A stretch of 64,000 bases of DNA from Proteobacteria bacterium UBA981 (GTDB lineage: Bacteria; Pseudomonadota; Gammaproteobacteria; Ga0077536): assembly GCA_002292285.1 (NCBI GenBank), contig DBBP01000012.1, forward strand, positions 145,937 to 209,936. Reading direction: 5' to 3'. The notes under the pieces were generated by a model. The model ran no database searches. It was not told the DNA's origin and was given only the letters and a program-made list of their open reading frames with translations. The position numbers were made by a program, and so were the translations under genes. Positions 52,414 through 61,685 of the stretch are shown here, piece after piece; within the stretch, counting starts at the first letter, position 1, and the number at the start of each line of letters is the position of its first letter.

Positions 52414-54077
52414 TCGGACCACGCCGCTTTTTACGTGTGTTCGCTATTCAGCGAGTTCTTCTGCGCCATGGTTTCGACGAAATGGTCTTTTCCACGCCGT
52501 TACTAAGTTCAGTTAGCTTCTTACTTTACCTGTTGCCATGGAATTGGAAGCGGCGAGATTACAAACCCCGCGCTGAGCGCATACGTGCGGTGTTGGAGGA
52601 TCTTGGACCGTTGTTCGTGAAGTTCGGACAGATTCTATCAACGCGCCGCGATTTACTGACTGACGATATCGCCGAGGAACTGGCGAAACTACAGGACCAC
52701 GTGCCGCCTTTTCCTGGCTCCGAGGCGCGCTCGATGGTCGAGAAAGCGTTGGGCGGGTCCGTCGATACGGTGTTCGGCGCATTTGATGAGGTGCCGCTGG
52801 CTTCGGCGTCCATAGCCCAGGTTCACGCTGCGCGTCTGCTCAACGGTACAGAGGTGATCGTCAAAGTTGTCCGCCCGAACTTGCGCAAGACGATCGAACA
52901 GGACATTAGCCTCATGTACCTGATCGCGGACATCGCCGAGCGTTATTGGGAAAAAGGTAAGCAACTCAGGCCAACGATTGTCGTCGCGGAGTTCGAGAAA
53001 ACGCTCCTCGACGAACTCGACATGATGCGCGAGGCGGCAAACGCCTCTCAGTTGAGACGGAATTTCGCCGATTCGCCCACGATGCACGTCCCGGAAGTGT
53101 TTTGGGATTACACCCGCCAGAACGTTTTGGTTATGGAGCGCGTGTCGGGTCTGAATATCGCCGATCGAGAGGGTTTGCTGGAAGCCGGGGTCGATTTAAA
53201 AGTACTGGCCGAGATGGGTGTTGAAATTTTTTTCACGCAGATTTTTCGCGATCACTTTTTTCATGCTGATGTGCACCCCGGCAATCTGTTCGTATTGCCC
53301 GGCGCGGATGGCGCACCGCCACGCTACGCGCCGGTCGATTTCGGCATCATGGGATCGTTGAGTGAATTCGATCAACGCTACCTGGCTGAGAATTTTTCGG
53401 CCTTTCTCAATCGCGATTATCGCCGGGTTGCCGAACTTCACGTTGAGTCTGGTTGGGTGCCAATCGATACGCGCGTTGACGAGTTCGAGTTCGCGATTCG
53501 TTCAGTTTGTGAACCGATCTTCGACCGGCCGATGAAAGACATTTCGGTCGGCCATTTGCTGTTGCGCCTGTTTCAGACAGCGCAGCGATTTGAAATGGTC
53601 ATTCTCCCGCAACTTTTGTTGTTGCAAAAAACGTTGATCAACATCGAAGGTATCGGTCGGCAGCTCTATCCAGATTTGGATTTGTGGTTGGCAGCACGGC
53701 CCGCGCTGGAAAGGTTCATGCTCGAACGCGCTGGTCTGCGACGAATATTCAGTGCCTTCAAACAGAATGTCCCGCTCATAGCAGATCGCTTGCCAGAGAT
53801 TCCGATGATGGCTCTGGAGACGCTTGAGCTCGCGCGCACGGGTCGGTTGAAAGTACAGACTCAGGACCCGGCCCTCGAGCAAATTCGAGAGGCAATCAAG
53901 TCGCTTGAACGGCGAGTTATTCTGTCTTTGACCGGGGTCGGACTGATAATTTCGGCAGCGATACTATTTGGCATCAGAACAGCGAGTGCCTACATGCTCG
54001 GACCGCTTCCGCTTAGTGTTTGGTTATTCGGTGGACTCGGAGTCGTAGCGATTATGGTTGCTTTCCGCGGCCGCTGA
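52410..54077 (+). CDS. ubiB: Ubiquinone biosynthesis kinase-like protein UbiB
   Basis: Atypical ABC1/ADCK kinase-like ATPase needed for ubiquinone synthesis at the inner membrane. The 555-residue protein has the KxGQ motif (FVKFGQILSTRRDLL, near 70), the A-rich nucleotide loop SASIAQVHAA, HADVHPGNLF and the metal site DFGIMGSL. Two C-terminal membrane helices (about 495-515 and 530-550) anchor it. The 3' end overlaps the convergent yibQ frame by 54 bp. tatABC, which follows ubiB in enterics, is absent. Confidence 0.96.
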   Translation: MIGPRRFLRVFAIQRVLLRHGFDEMVFSTPLLSSVSFLLYLLPWNWKRRDYKPRAERIRAVLEDLGPLFVKFGQILSTRRDLLTDDIAEELAKLQDHVPPFPGSEARSMVEKALGGSVDTVFGAFDEVPLASASIAQVHAARLLNGTEVIVKVVRPNLRKTIEQDISLMYLIADIAERYWEKGKQLRPTIVVAEFEKTLLDELDMMREAANASQLRRNFADSPTMHVPEVFWDYTRQNVLVMERVSGLNIADREGLLEAGVDLKVLAEMGVEIFFTQIFRDHFFHADVHPGNLFVLPGADGAPPRYAPVDFGIMGSLSEFDQRYLAENFSAFLNRDYRRVAELHVESGWVPIDTRVDEFEFAIRSVCEPIFDRPMKDISVGHLLLRLFQTAQRFEMVILPQLLLLQKTLINIEGIGRQLYPDLDLWLAARPALERFMLERAGLRRIFSAFKQNVPLIADRLPEIPMMALETLELARTGRLKVQTQDPALEQIREAIKSLERRVILSLTGVGLIISAAILFGIRTASAYMLGPLPLSVWLFGGLGVVAIMVAFRGR

Positions 54078-54818
54078 TGACTTCAAAAGCGCCGTGCAGG
54101 TGCGAACCTGAGCGAGGTCGGCTAGCGTAACGACTCGTACTCGGTCGAGATTCCCCAAGCGTGCGCGGAGTACCTCGAGTGTTTCCGGGTGAGGGTGAGC
54201 GATAGCCAGCGCGTAGCCACGTCGCAGTGCGGTTTCGATGAGTTCGTCCACGCGCGCGTCGATGTATTCGAATTCTCGTACGTTATCCAAAAATACGTCG
54301 CGTGCAAGATACGGGACGCCAACGTTACGTGCCGCCGGTCCGGCGGCGGAATGAGATGTCGTACGGCTATCGATATAGAGCAGGTCACCGTTCTCGTCGA
54401 GCGTCTCCATGAGCCAACGCATACGTGTCGGATCCTGTGTGAGTAGGCTACCCATGTGGTTATTTACACCGGTGAGATGAGGTACATCGGCGATCGCGCG
54501 GCGGATTGCGGCGGTGTACTCGGCGTAGGGCATCTCGGTATCCAGTGCGCCTGGCCCCAAGAGATTGTTATGTCCCTGTGCTTCCATTGGTAGATGTAGC
54601 AAGATTTCCTTGCCGGCAGCATGCGCCCGGTTGGCCAACTCCGATGTCAGTGGCGAGAACGGCAAAATCGCGAAACTTACCAATTTCGGAATTGCGAGCG
54701 CTGCGCGGTCCAATACAGTTCGGTTGCCGAGGTCGTCGATGATGATACCGATCGCAGGTGCTTGCTGCGCATGCTGCTAGCATAACGATAGCGCTACAGA
54801 GGCGAGTAAAACCGTCAT
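54024..54818 (-). pseudogene. YibQ-type divergent polysaccharide deacetylase gene with in-frame TAG in its signal peptide
   Basis: The frame encodes the divergent polysaccharide deacetylase (DUF610/YibQ) family: IIIDDLG near the N-terminus, HLPMEAQG, NNHMGSLLT, FIDSRTT-like LYIDSRTT and AIAHPHPETLEVL. From ATG 54818, 12 bases after the ctpA stop, it reads MTVLLASVALSLC, a good signal-peptide core. It then hits TAG at 54779-54777 and continues in the same frame through QHAQQAPAIGIIIDDLG to the end. After the TAG no ATG or GTG occurs before TTG 54713, which would drop the signal and the DDLG active-site block. The gene is thus a nonsense mutant, a base error or recoded. The order gpmI-envC-ctpA-yibQ is conserved and supports the proposed start. 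Confidence 0.85.
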
Positions 54819-54830
54819 CGCACGTTCGTG

Positions 54831-56201
54831 CTATTCGACTGCAGCGCTGCGTGTACGTAGCAGATTCATTCCTTTCAACATGTTCAGCGCTTCGTAAAGT
54901 TCGTAGTCCCTTTTCGCCAGCGCTTGCTCATCGGCCCGAACTTTTCCATCTCGTTGCGATTTAGCGTCGTCCTCGGCGTCTGCATTCTTCAGGTGCCCTT
55001 GCAAGTGCGCTTCCTTCACCGCTTCGGTATCTGATTGCCTGACGTCTAGCTTCAGCTTGTTGACGACAATATCGGGGACGATACCTTCGGCCTGGATTGA
55101 ACGGCCGGATGGCGTGTAATAGCGGGCAGTGGTCAGTTTCAAGGCCGTCTTATTGTTCATGGGCAAAATCGTTTGAACTGATCCCTTACCGAAGCTTTGG
55201 CGCCCCATCACAAGGGCGCGCCCACGGTCCTGCAACGCCCCGGCGACAATCTCGGACGCTGAGGCGGATCCCTCATTAATCAAAACAATGAGCGGGGCCC
55301 CCTGCAACAAGTCCGGGGGTTTGGCGGTGAACTCGAGCTCGGAGTCTTTTACCCGGCCTTCGGTATAGACAATCAAACCGCTATCAAGAAAAGAATCGGA
55401 CACCGACACCGCACCCCCCAGAACACCGCCGGGGTTATTTCTCAAGTCGAGAATCAGTCCCTGCAGTTCGCCGCCGGCCGTGCTCTTTAACTCGCGCAGC
55501 TGTTTACGGACCTCGGTGCCGGTCGGACCCTGAAACTGGGAAATACGCAGATAGCCATAGCCCGGCTCGAGCATCCGGCTACGTACACTACGCACTTTGA
55601 TCAAATCGCGAACGATGGTGAACTTGAGGGGCTTGTCACTACCGTCACGTACGACTGTCAGCACGATTTCGGTGCCCGCCTTACCGCGCATCTTGTCGAT
55701 AGCGTCGCTCAACGACATGCCCTTGACGGGTGCTTCGTCGAGTCGAACGATGACGTCGCCAGCGAGAATTCCCGCCTTGTGAGCCGGGGTATCGTCGATA
55801 GGTGCGATGACCTCCACGAACCCGTCTTCCATGCCGACTTCGATTCCCAGGCCGCCGAACTCGCCAGATGTTCCTTCTTGCAAACTGATGAAGTTGTCTT
55901 CGTCGAGGTAGGCAGAGTGGGGGTCCAGTCCTGACAACATGCCGCGCATGGCATTTTCGATCAGATCTTTGTCGTCTATCTTTTCGACATAGTCCTTGCG
56001 AATTTTGTGAAAAACTTCGACGAGAACCCGAATATCGTCGACGGGGATGGGTTCTTGAGGCGGCGATTGCGCTACCGATGTAGAGGCGTCGCCGGCGTCG
56101 TCTGGGGCTTCCGTCGGTTCTTCTGCTGACTGCACAGGCGTCGTCGCCGCAAGTCCGACCGCCACGATGAACCAGGTCGGAAGGAGAAATTTCGTTGGCA
56201 T
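54831..56201 (-). CDS. Carboxy-terminal processing protease CtpA (S41 family)
   Basis: Periplasmic serine protease with Ser/Lys dyad, 456 residues from ATG 56201. This start gives a signal peptide (about 1-25, ending PVQSA); an upstream in-frame start at 56249 would overlap envC. A PDZ domain spans about 110-195 (GLGIEVG to IVRLDEAPVKG). The catalytic Ser lies in GSASASEI (311-318) and the Lys in FGKG (about 339). The tail is charged and rich in Asp, Glu and Lys. It lies between envC and yibQ, a group tied to septal wall processing. Confidence 0.94.
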   Translation of the reverse strand: MPTKFLLPTWFIVAVGLAATTPVQSAEEPTEAPDDAGDASTSVAQSPPQEPIPVDDIRVLVEVFHKIRKDYVEKIDDKDLIENAMRGMLSGLDPHSAYLDEDNFISLQEGTSGEFGGLGIEVGMEDGFVEVIAPIDDTPAHKAGILAGDVIVRLDEAPVKGMSLSDAIDKMRGKAGTEIVLTVVRDGSDKPLKFTIVRDLIKVRSVRSRMLEPGYGYLRISQFQGPTGTEVRKQLRELKSTAGGELQGLILDLRNNPGGVLGGAVSVSDSFLDSGLIVYTEGRVKDSELEFTAKPPDLLQGAPLIVLINEGSASASEIVAGALQDRGRALVMGRQSFGKGSVQTILPMNNKTALKLTTARYYTPSGRSIQAEGIVPDIVVNKLKLDVRQSDTEAVKEAHLQGHLKNADAEDDAKSQRDGKVRADEQALAKRDYELYEALNMLKGMNLLRTRSAAVE

Positions 56202-56230
56202 GGGATTCGTCGCCTGTAGAGTGGTCACGG

Positions 56231-57454
56231 TTAGTGCACGGCGCACCACGAGCGCGGGTCCAGTGGCTGCCCGTCGGCGCGCAGTTCGAAATAGACGCCT
56301 GGGACCTGACCTTCAGGACCCGCGCCAATGGTGGCTATGGTATCACCGGCCAAGACGGTCTCACCGGGTTTTTTACGCAACTGAGCGGTGTTTCCGTACA
56401 ACGTCATGAAGCCGTCGCCATGGTCAATGATGAGCAGTTTGCCAAGATTCCTGAACCAATCAGCAAACACTACGCGGCCGGACGCGATGGCTTTGACCTC
56501 GGCACCCGGCGGACCTTCGACAATGACGCCTGCCCAACGCGCGCCGCCGGCACGCAATGCCGAGCCCGGTGCCTTGGTGACCGTTCCATTAGCTGGCCAT
56601 GCCAGCTTGCCTTTCAGCTCGGCAAACTTTATCTGAGTGGGCGCTGGCGCCGGTGTTGGCACCAGTTTTTCGACCAAAGTCATCACGCGCCGTTCGTCGT
56701 CCTGGAGTTGCTCGACGCGATTGTTCCCGTGCGCCATGCGCTGCTCAATCGAATCAACCAAAAGGCGGTAATCACTGTGCAATTGCTTCAGCCTGGCAAG
56801 TTCCGAATCATTCTCGAAACGTAACGTTTGCAGAGAATTGGATTCCAGTTTCAACGCCTCCTCAGTTCTGGCCCGCTCCTGCAGTTGTGCGCCCAGCCGG
56901 GCGATATCGCTTTCGTAGGTAGCGTTGATGTAATTGAAGTAGGCGACATTTCGACTCAAGGCCGAAACCTCCTCCTGATTGAGCAGCAGCTTGAGTTTTG
57001 GCTGCATCGAAAGCGCATACCGGGCGACCATACTTTTTTCGAGTAAAGCGCGCGACTCGGCGATATTGTTTTCGAGCGTCTTGCGTGCCGTTGCCAGTTT
57101 ATCGACGCGCTTCTTCTTGTCCGAGATGCGTCTGCTGAGCGTCGCTCCTGTTAACTCAGCCTGTTCGATTTTGTGTGCGAGCGCGAAAGATTTCTCCCGC
57201 GCAAGGCCAAGGCTGCCAGTATCGCTCGCGAGAGTGTGTTGCACTGAATCGAGTTCGCTGCGCACTTCGCGAAGCTGTGCATTGTCGTCGACGGTAAGTG
57301 CGCTGTGAGGGGCCATTACAAGCAGCACAAGCGTAACTGCCGTCGCGCCACGGGTTGGCTTCCGGCAACGGCGTGGCGCGCCCGCTCGGTTTACTGCGGC
57401 ATGGTTCCGGATGGTCTGTGAAATTTGGGAAGGGGGGGCGAGGCCAGCACTCAC
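56231..57454 (-). CDS. envC: EnvC-like murein hydrolase activator
   Basis: Periplasmic activator of the AmiA/AmiB amidases at the division septum. The 407-residue protein starts at GTG 57454, directly after the gpmI TGA. A long basic n-region leads into one hydrophobic segment (about 38-50), followed by coiled coils (about 57-260, for example LDSVQHTLASD, RISDKKKRVDKL) and a C-terminal LytM domain. The zinc ligands of active LytM enzymes are lost: the HxxxD block reads RWAGVIVEG, and HxH is replaced by LYGN. This matches EnvC, a non-catalytic regulator. The unusually long N-terminus leaves the exact start uncertain. Confidence 0.9.
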   Translation of the reverse strand: MSAGLAPPSQISQTIRNHAAVNRAGAPRRCRKPTRGATAVTLVLLVMAPHSALTVDDNAQLREVRSELDSVQHTLASDTGSLGLAREKSFALAHKIEQAELTGATLSRRISDKKKRVDKLATARKTLENNIAESRALLEKSMVARYALSMQPKLKLLLNQEEVSALSRNVAYFNYINATYESDIARLGAQLQERARTEEALKLESNSLQTLRFENDSELARLKQLHSDYRLLVDSIEQRMAHGNNRVEQLQDDERRVMTLVEKLVPTPAPAPTQIKFAELKGKLAWPANGTVTKAPGSALRAGGARWAGVIVEGPPGAEVKAIASGRVVFADWFRNLGKLLIIDHGDGFMTLYGNTAQLRKKPGETVLAGDTIATIGAGPEGQVPGVYFELRADGQPLDPRSWCAVH

Positions 57455-59023
57455 TCAGGCTGCATCGACGCTGGATCGTGTGACGCTCAACAGGGCTTGC
57501 CCGGTCATTTCGGCCGGCACCTCCAGGCCCAGCAGAGACAGCATCGTTGGTGCGAGATCTGCCAGCGTGCCGGAATCGCGAATGGTTGCCTCGCGGCCTA
57601 CAAACAGCAAAGGCACGACATTGTTTGTATGCGCGGTGTGCGGTTCGCCGAGTCCGTCACCCGCGCGCATTTGTTCAGCATTGCCATGGTCGGCTGTTAT
57701 GAGGACATCAGTATGGTGGGACTGGGCCGTGGCGATGACCCGCCCGATGCAAGTATCGAGGGTCTCAATACACGCCACCGTCGCGTCGAATATACCGGTG
57801 TGTCCGACCATGTCTGCGTTCGCGAAATTACAGATTATTGCGTCGTACTGTTCACTTTCTAGCGCTGCACAGAGCCGGTTTGTGACTTCTTCTGCACTCA
57901 TTTGCGGACACAAATCGTAAGTTGCGACATCCGGGGACGGCACCATGACGCGATCTTCTCCCGGGAAAAGGCGCTCTTCGCCACCGTTAAAGAAAAACGT
58001 AACGTGGGCATACTTCTCAGTTTCCGCGATCCGTAACTGGGACAAACCATGTGCGGCGACGACGGCGCCAAACGTGTTCGGCAGCTCGAAGCTTGGGAAG
58101 GCGACCGGCAGGCTAAATTGCTCGCCGTAGTCAGTCATGGTGACAAAAGCCGCTAAGCGTGGTCGCCTTGAGCGTTCGAATTGAGTAAAACTATCGGCGC
58201 TCAGCGCCGTTGTGATTTGGCGCGCGCGATCGGAGCGAAAGTTCGCGAACACTATAACGTCTCCATCTGCGATTCCGCGCTTTGAAAATGATGACTCACT
58301 GAGCAACGTGGGTGCCACAAATTCATCTACTTCGCCGCGGGCGTAAGCCTCGTTAAGCGCCGATAGCGCGCTTGCAGACGAATAGGTTGATTCGGCGTTG
58401 ACGATCAGATCGTAAGCCAGCGCCACCCGTTGCCAGTTCTGATTCCGGTCCATCGCAAAATAGCGACCCTGGATCGAGCCGATCTCAGCGTTTCCAACCG
58501 CGCGGCATTTTTGTTCAAGGCGTTCCAGTGATGCCGCAGCACTTTGTGGCGGCGTATCACGGCCATCGAGAAAAGCGTGCACAACAATCTTCTCACTACC
58601 CGCTCGCCTGGCAAGATCGAGGAGCGCGAAGATATGTCGTTCGTGACTGTGCACGCCACCTGGTGACAAGAGGCCTAATACATGAACGCAACCATCAGGT
58701 CCTGCTGCTTGCTTACAGGCGTTTGTTAGCACGGGATTGTTACTGAACTCACCGTCGCGGACGGCTTTGTTGATGCGCGAAAAGTCCTGGTCGATAAGGC
58801 GCCCAGCGCCCAAATGCATATGGCCAACCTCAGAATTCCCCATCTGTTGGTCGGGTAGCCCAACGTCGCCCCCTGAACACGTAATCAGGGTGTGTGGGTG
58901 TTTTTCGCGCAGACTGTCCCAGTTCGGTGTGTGTGCGCTATGGATCGCATTGTGGTCGGGATTATCGCTGTGTCCCCAGCCATCAAGGACGATTAGCATG
59001 ACGGGGTTTTTTACCTTGGCCAT
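57455..59023 (-). CDS. gpmI: 2,3-bisphosphoglycerate-independent phosphoglycerate mutase
   Basis: Mn-dependent interconversion of 3- and 2-phosphoglycerate in glycolysis. The 522-residue protein belongs to the alkaline phosphatase superfamily: LDGWGHSD (metal site, near 13-20) and the phosphoserine nucleophile Ser64 in QQMGNSEVGH. The GGVHSHERH block, RPAQITTALS-type RARQ region and C-terminal TADHGNAEQM with further metal ligands are also visible. It heads the gpmI-envC-ctpA-yibQ operon and is divergent from the rhodanese gene. Confidence 0.97.
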   Translation of the reverse strand: MAKVKNPVMLIVLDGWGHSDNPDHNAIHSAHTPNWDSLREKHPHTLITCSGGDVGLPDQQMGNSEVGHMHLGAGRLIDQDFSRINKAVRDGEFSNNPVLTNACKQAAGPDGCVHVLGLLSPGGVHSHERHIFALLDLARRAGSEKIVVHAFLDGRDTPPQSAAASLERLEQKCRAVGNAEIGSIQGRYFAMDRNQNWQRVALAYDLIVNAESTYSSASALSALNEAYARGEVDEFVAPTLLSESSFSKRGIADGDVIVFANFRSDRARQITTALSADSFTQFERSRRPRLAAFVTMTDYGEQFSLPVAFPSFELPNTFGAVVAAHGLSQLRIAETEKYAHVTFFFNGGEERLFPGEDRVMVPSPDVATYDLCPQMSAEEVTNRLCAALESEQYDAIICNFANADMVGHTGIFDATVACIETLDTCIGRVIATAQSHHTDVLITADHGNAEQMRAGDGLGEPHTAHTNNVVPLLFVGREATIRDSGTLADLAPTMLSLLGLEVPAEMTGQALLSVTRSSVDAA

Positions 59024-59106
59024 CGCGTTTTTCTGAGCATGTGTATGTGGGGTTTTCAGGCTGGCCCAAGACGCTTCTCGGGGCCGCTAAAGTTGAATTA
59101 AAGTGT

Positions 59107-59138
59107 ATCATAGCGACCCGAATTAGCCGCCCTGTCAA
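59107..59138 (-). promoter_or_regulatory. Possible sigma-70 promoter of gpmI
   Basis: On the minus strand TTGACA (complement of 59133-59138) and TATGAT (complement of 59107-59112) are both excellent boxes, but the spacer is 20 bases, longer than the usual 16-18. The start would lie about 75 bp before the gpmI ATG. The two strong boxes in the divergent gap with the rhodanese gene make a promoter plausible. Confidence 0.35.
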
Positions 59139-59185
59139 CGCCCTCGCTTGCACGGGTAGTTGGCCCCTGAAGACTCCGGAATGCC

Positions 59186-59599
59186 ATGGAACAGCTGTCT
59201 GAATTTGTTATCAATCACTGGATCCTGGTTACCGCGTTTTGCGCAGTTCTGGGTATTCTCATCGCGAATCTGCTCAGCGGCAGCAGCGGCGTATCGCCGC
59301 AGGAGGCCGTGATGCTGATGAATCGAAGTGAGGCAGTCGTGGTGGACATCCGCTCGGCGGATGACTTTGCGAAAGGTCACATCATCGCCGCGGTGAGTCT
59401 TCCCCAGGCGGATCTCGACAAAGCGCCGGACAAGTTACGCAAGCATTCAGGTAAACCCGTACTGGTTTGTTGCGCTACCGGCACCACCAGTGGCAACGCC
59501 GCGCGCCAGTTACGTGAAAACGGATTCGAGGACGCGCGCTCGATACGGGGTGGACTAGCGGCTTGGCGTCAGGAGAATCTACCGGTCGCCAGCAGCTAA
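59186..59599 (+). CDS. Rhodanese-like membrane protein (YibN-like)
   Basis: 137 residues with one N-terminal membrane helix (about 12-30) and a rhodanese domain (about 35-135) facing the cytoplasm. The active loop CATGTTS starts at Cys96, with a second Cys at 95, so sulphur transfer is possible. YibN has the same layout and the same place, divergent from gpmI and before secB. In E. coli grxC lies between yibN and secB; here only 51 bp separate them and no grxC is present. Confidence 0.9.
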   Translation: MEQLSEFVINHWILVTAFCAVLGILIANLLSGSSGVSPQEAVMLMNRSEAVVVDIRSADDFAKGHIIAAVSLPQADLDKAPDKLRKHSGKPVLVCCATGTTSGNAARQLRENGFEDARSIRGGLAAWRQENLPVASS

Positions 59600-59650
59600 G
59601 AACCAGATTCGAAATTAACTGTTTAACTTATTACGGAAACACCCCAGACA

Positions 59651-60127
59651 ATGGCAGACGAAAACTCCGCGGCCGCAGCGGCAGAGGGCATCACCGGCCA
59701 GCTCGCGATCCAGAAGATATACCTCAAGGACGTTTCTTTTGAGGCGCCCAATTCACCGCTGATATTTACGAGTGAGCTGAATCCCGCTGCGGATGTCAGA
59801 TTTGCTACCAAAACCACATCTCTCGATGCTGACAACCATGAGGTTGTTTTGACAGTATCGGTAACGGTCAATCAGGACGACCAAACGGTTTATCTCGTCG
59901 AAGTACAGCAAGCTGGTATCTTTACCGTGCGTGGTTTCCCGGAGGAACACCTCCCCGCCATCCTCTCAACAGCATGTCCGAATACCCTGTTCCCGTTTGC
60001 GCGCGAAGCGGTGTGCGACCTTGTTGTCAAAGGGGGCTTCCCCCAGCTACTGCTCGCGCCGGTCAACTTTGAAGTGCTTTATGCGCAGGAATTGCAGCGC
60101 CGGCAGAGTCAAAGCGAAACCGCTTAG
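59651..60127 (+). CDS. secB: Protein-export chaperone SecB
   Basis: Tetrameric cytosolic chaperone that keeps precursors unfolded for SecA, 158 residues. The family core is clear: IQKIYLKDVSFEAPNSP at 23-39, then VTVNQDDQTVYLVEVQQAGIF and the YARE-like FAREAVCDLVVKGGFPQLLL. It lies between the rhodanese and gpsA, the conserved order. SecB is largely limited to proteobacteria and supports the taxonomic call. Confidence 0.97.
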   Translation: MADENSAAAAAEGITGQLAIQKIYLKDVSFEAPNSPLIFTSELNPAADVRFATKTTSLDADNHEVVLTVSVTVNQDDQTVYLVEVQQAGIFTVRGFPEEHLPAILSTACPNTLFPFAREAVCDLVVKGGFPQLLLAPVNFEVLYAQELQRRQSQSETA

Positions 60128-60149
60128 CGCGCGGGTTTGAGCATATCTG

Positions 60150-61154
60150 GTGGTGACTAAACGGCGAGTTATGGTGGTGGGTGCCGGCGCCTGGGGCACC
60201 GCACTGGCGAGCGTGTTTGCGCGCGGCGGCTGTCAGACACTGTTGTGGGATGCCGATGACACCCTCATCAATACTCTCGCCACGACGCGGCGCCATCCGC
60301 GCCTGAACACCGACCAGCCGCTGGATGAGCTGGTTGAGCCCGTAACGGACTTCTCAGATGCCGGCGAGTTGATGTGCGTCGTATTGGTAGTGCCTTTTCA
60401 GGCGTTGCGGGCGGCGGCTACGACTCTAAGCACCAGTCGCCTCAACTATTCTGCAATCGCGTGTGCAAGCAAAGGCCTTGAGCTTGAGACATTGGCTATG
60501 GCGCACGAAATTATTGCCGATGCGAATGGGACCAATATGCCCTTCGCACAACTTTCGGGGCCCAATTTTGCCCTTGAAGTCATGCGCGGCCATCCGGCGG
60601 CCATCACTGTTGCCGCGACCACTACAGAGCTTGGCCATGAACTTGCCGAAGCCATGCATAGCGGACGCTTCCGCGCTTACATCACCGATGATGTAGTCGG
60701 GGTTGAAGTGGGCGGTGCACTCAAAAATGTCATTGCGATTGCCGCTGGTATTGCGGATGGCCTGGCACTGGGGAGTAACACCAGAGCTGCGCTCATCACC
60801 CGAGGGCTGGCGGAAATGGCGCGTTTTGGTACAGCACGAGGCGGGCGCCTGGAGACATTCATGGGTTTGTCAGGCATGGGTGACCTTGTCCTGACGTGCA
60901 CCGACGACCAGTCCCGGAACCGACAGTTTGGATTGGCGCTCGCTAAGCTCGGCAATATTGACAAGGCCGCGGCTAGCGTCGGCGCCTTGGTTGAAGGTGC
61001 TGCGACAGCGCGTGCGTTGGCGCAGAAATTCGATGCTATCGGCGTCGACTTGCCAATCGCCATGGAGGTTGCCGCGGTGCTTGAAGGGAAGCGCACACCG
61101 TCTGCTGCGGTAGAGAATCTTCTCGCGCGCGATCCGAAAAACGAAATCAGCTGA
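60150..61154 (+). CDS. gpsA: Glycerol-3-phosphate dehydrogenase (NAD(P)+)
   Basis: Reduces dihydroxyacetone phosphate to sn-glycerol-3-phosphate for phospholipid synthesis. The 334-residue protein has the dinucleotide site VVGAGAWGTALA at 10-21, the LSGPNFALEV block near 132 and the catalytic Lys region GGALKNVIAIAAGIADG. GTG 60150 or GTG 60153 may start it. It follows secB by 22 bp, as in enterics, and converges on trmL. Confidence 0.96.
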   Translation: MVTKRRVMVVGAGAWGTALASVFARGGCQTLLWDADDTLINTLATTRRHPRLNTDQPLDELVEPVTDFSDAGELMCVVLVVPFQALRAAATTLSTSRLNYSAIACASKGLELETLAMAHEIIADANGTNMPFAQLSGPNFALEVMRGHPAAITVAATTTELGHELAEAMHSGRFRAYITDDVVGVEVGGALKNVIAIAAGIADGLALGSNTRAALITRGLAEMARFGTARGGRLETFMGLSGMGDLVLTCTDDQSRNRQFGLALAKLGNIDKAAASVGALVEGAATARALAQKFDAIGVDLPIAMEVAAVLEGKRTPSAAVENLLARDPKNEIS

Positions 61155-61174
61155 ACTTCGCCGCGCGCGGTCGC

Positions 61175-61672
61175 TCAATCGCCATTGACGCTATTTTCGA
61201 TTCCTGAAAATTGATGCTGGATCCACGCGGTATAAACGGCGACGGCGACAGCATTGGACAGATTGAGACTACGACTGTGCGCGAGCATCGGGATATTCAC
61301 CACGTGCTCCGGACCCAATGTATCGAGCAACGTTTGTGGCAGACCGCGAGTTTCTGGTCCGAACAGCAGCACGCTATCCTTCGGGTAGCGAATTTCATGC
61401 AGACCGCGCCTGCCGCGCGTTGAAAACGCGAAGACGTGCTCTCGCCCAAGCTCATCGAGGCAGCAGCTTAATGAGTGGTGTACGCGAATTTCCGCGTACT
61501 CGTGATAGTCGAGACCGGCCCGTTTTAGTGCTCGGTCGGAGAGCTTGAATCCGAGTGGTTCAACGAGGTGTAGCCGCGCACCCGTGTTCGCGCACAGGCG
61601 TATAATATTGCCGGTATTTGGCGGTATTTCCGGCTCGAAGAGCACAACATCAAACACGCTAGAGACTTCCAC
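61175..61672 (-). CDS. trmL: tRNA (cytidine-34-2'-O)-methyltransferase TrmL
   Basis: SPOUT methyltransferase that modifies the wobble position of tRNA-Leu isoacceptors. The 165-residue protein has the start block LFEPEIPPNTGNIIRLCANTG (N-terminal) and the knot motifs LLFGPETRGLP and IPMLAHSRSLNLSNAVAVAVY. Length is close to that of E. coli TrmL (157). It converges on gpsA and is divergent from pyrD with only 13 bp between the two start codons. Confidence 0.94.
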   Translation of the reverse strand: MEVSSVFDVVLFEPEIPPNTGNIIRLCANTGARLHLVEPLGFKLSDRALKRAGLDYHEYAEIRVHHSLSCCLDELGREHVFAFSTRGRRGLHEIRYPKDSVLLFGPETRGLPQTLLDTLGPEHVVNIPMLAHSRSLNLSNAVAVAVYTAWIQHQFSGIENSVNGD

Positions 61673-61685
61673 TGCAGGACTTTAA

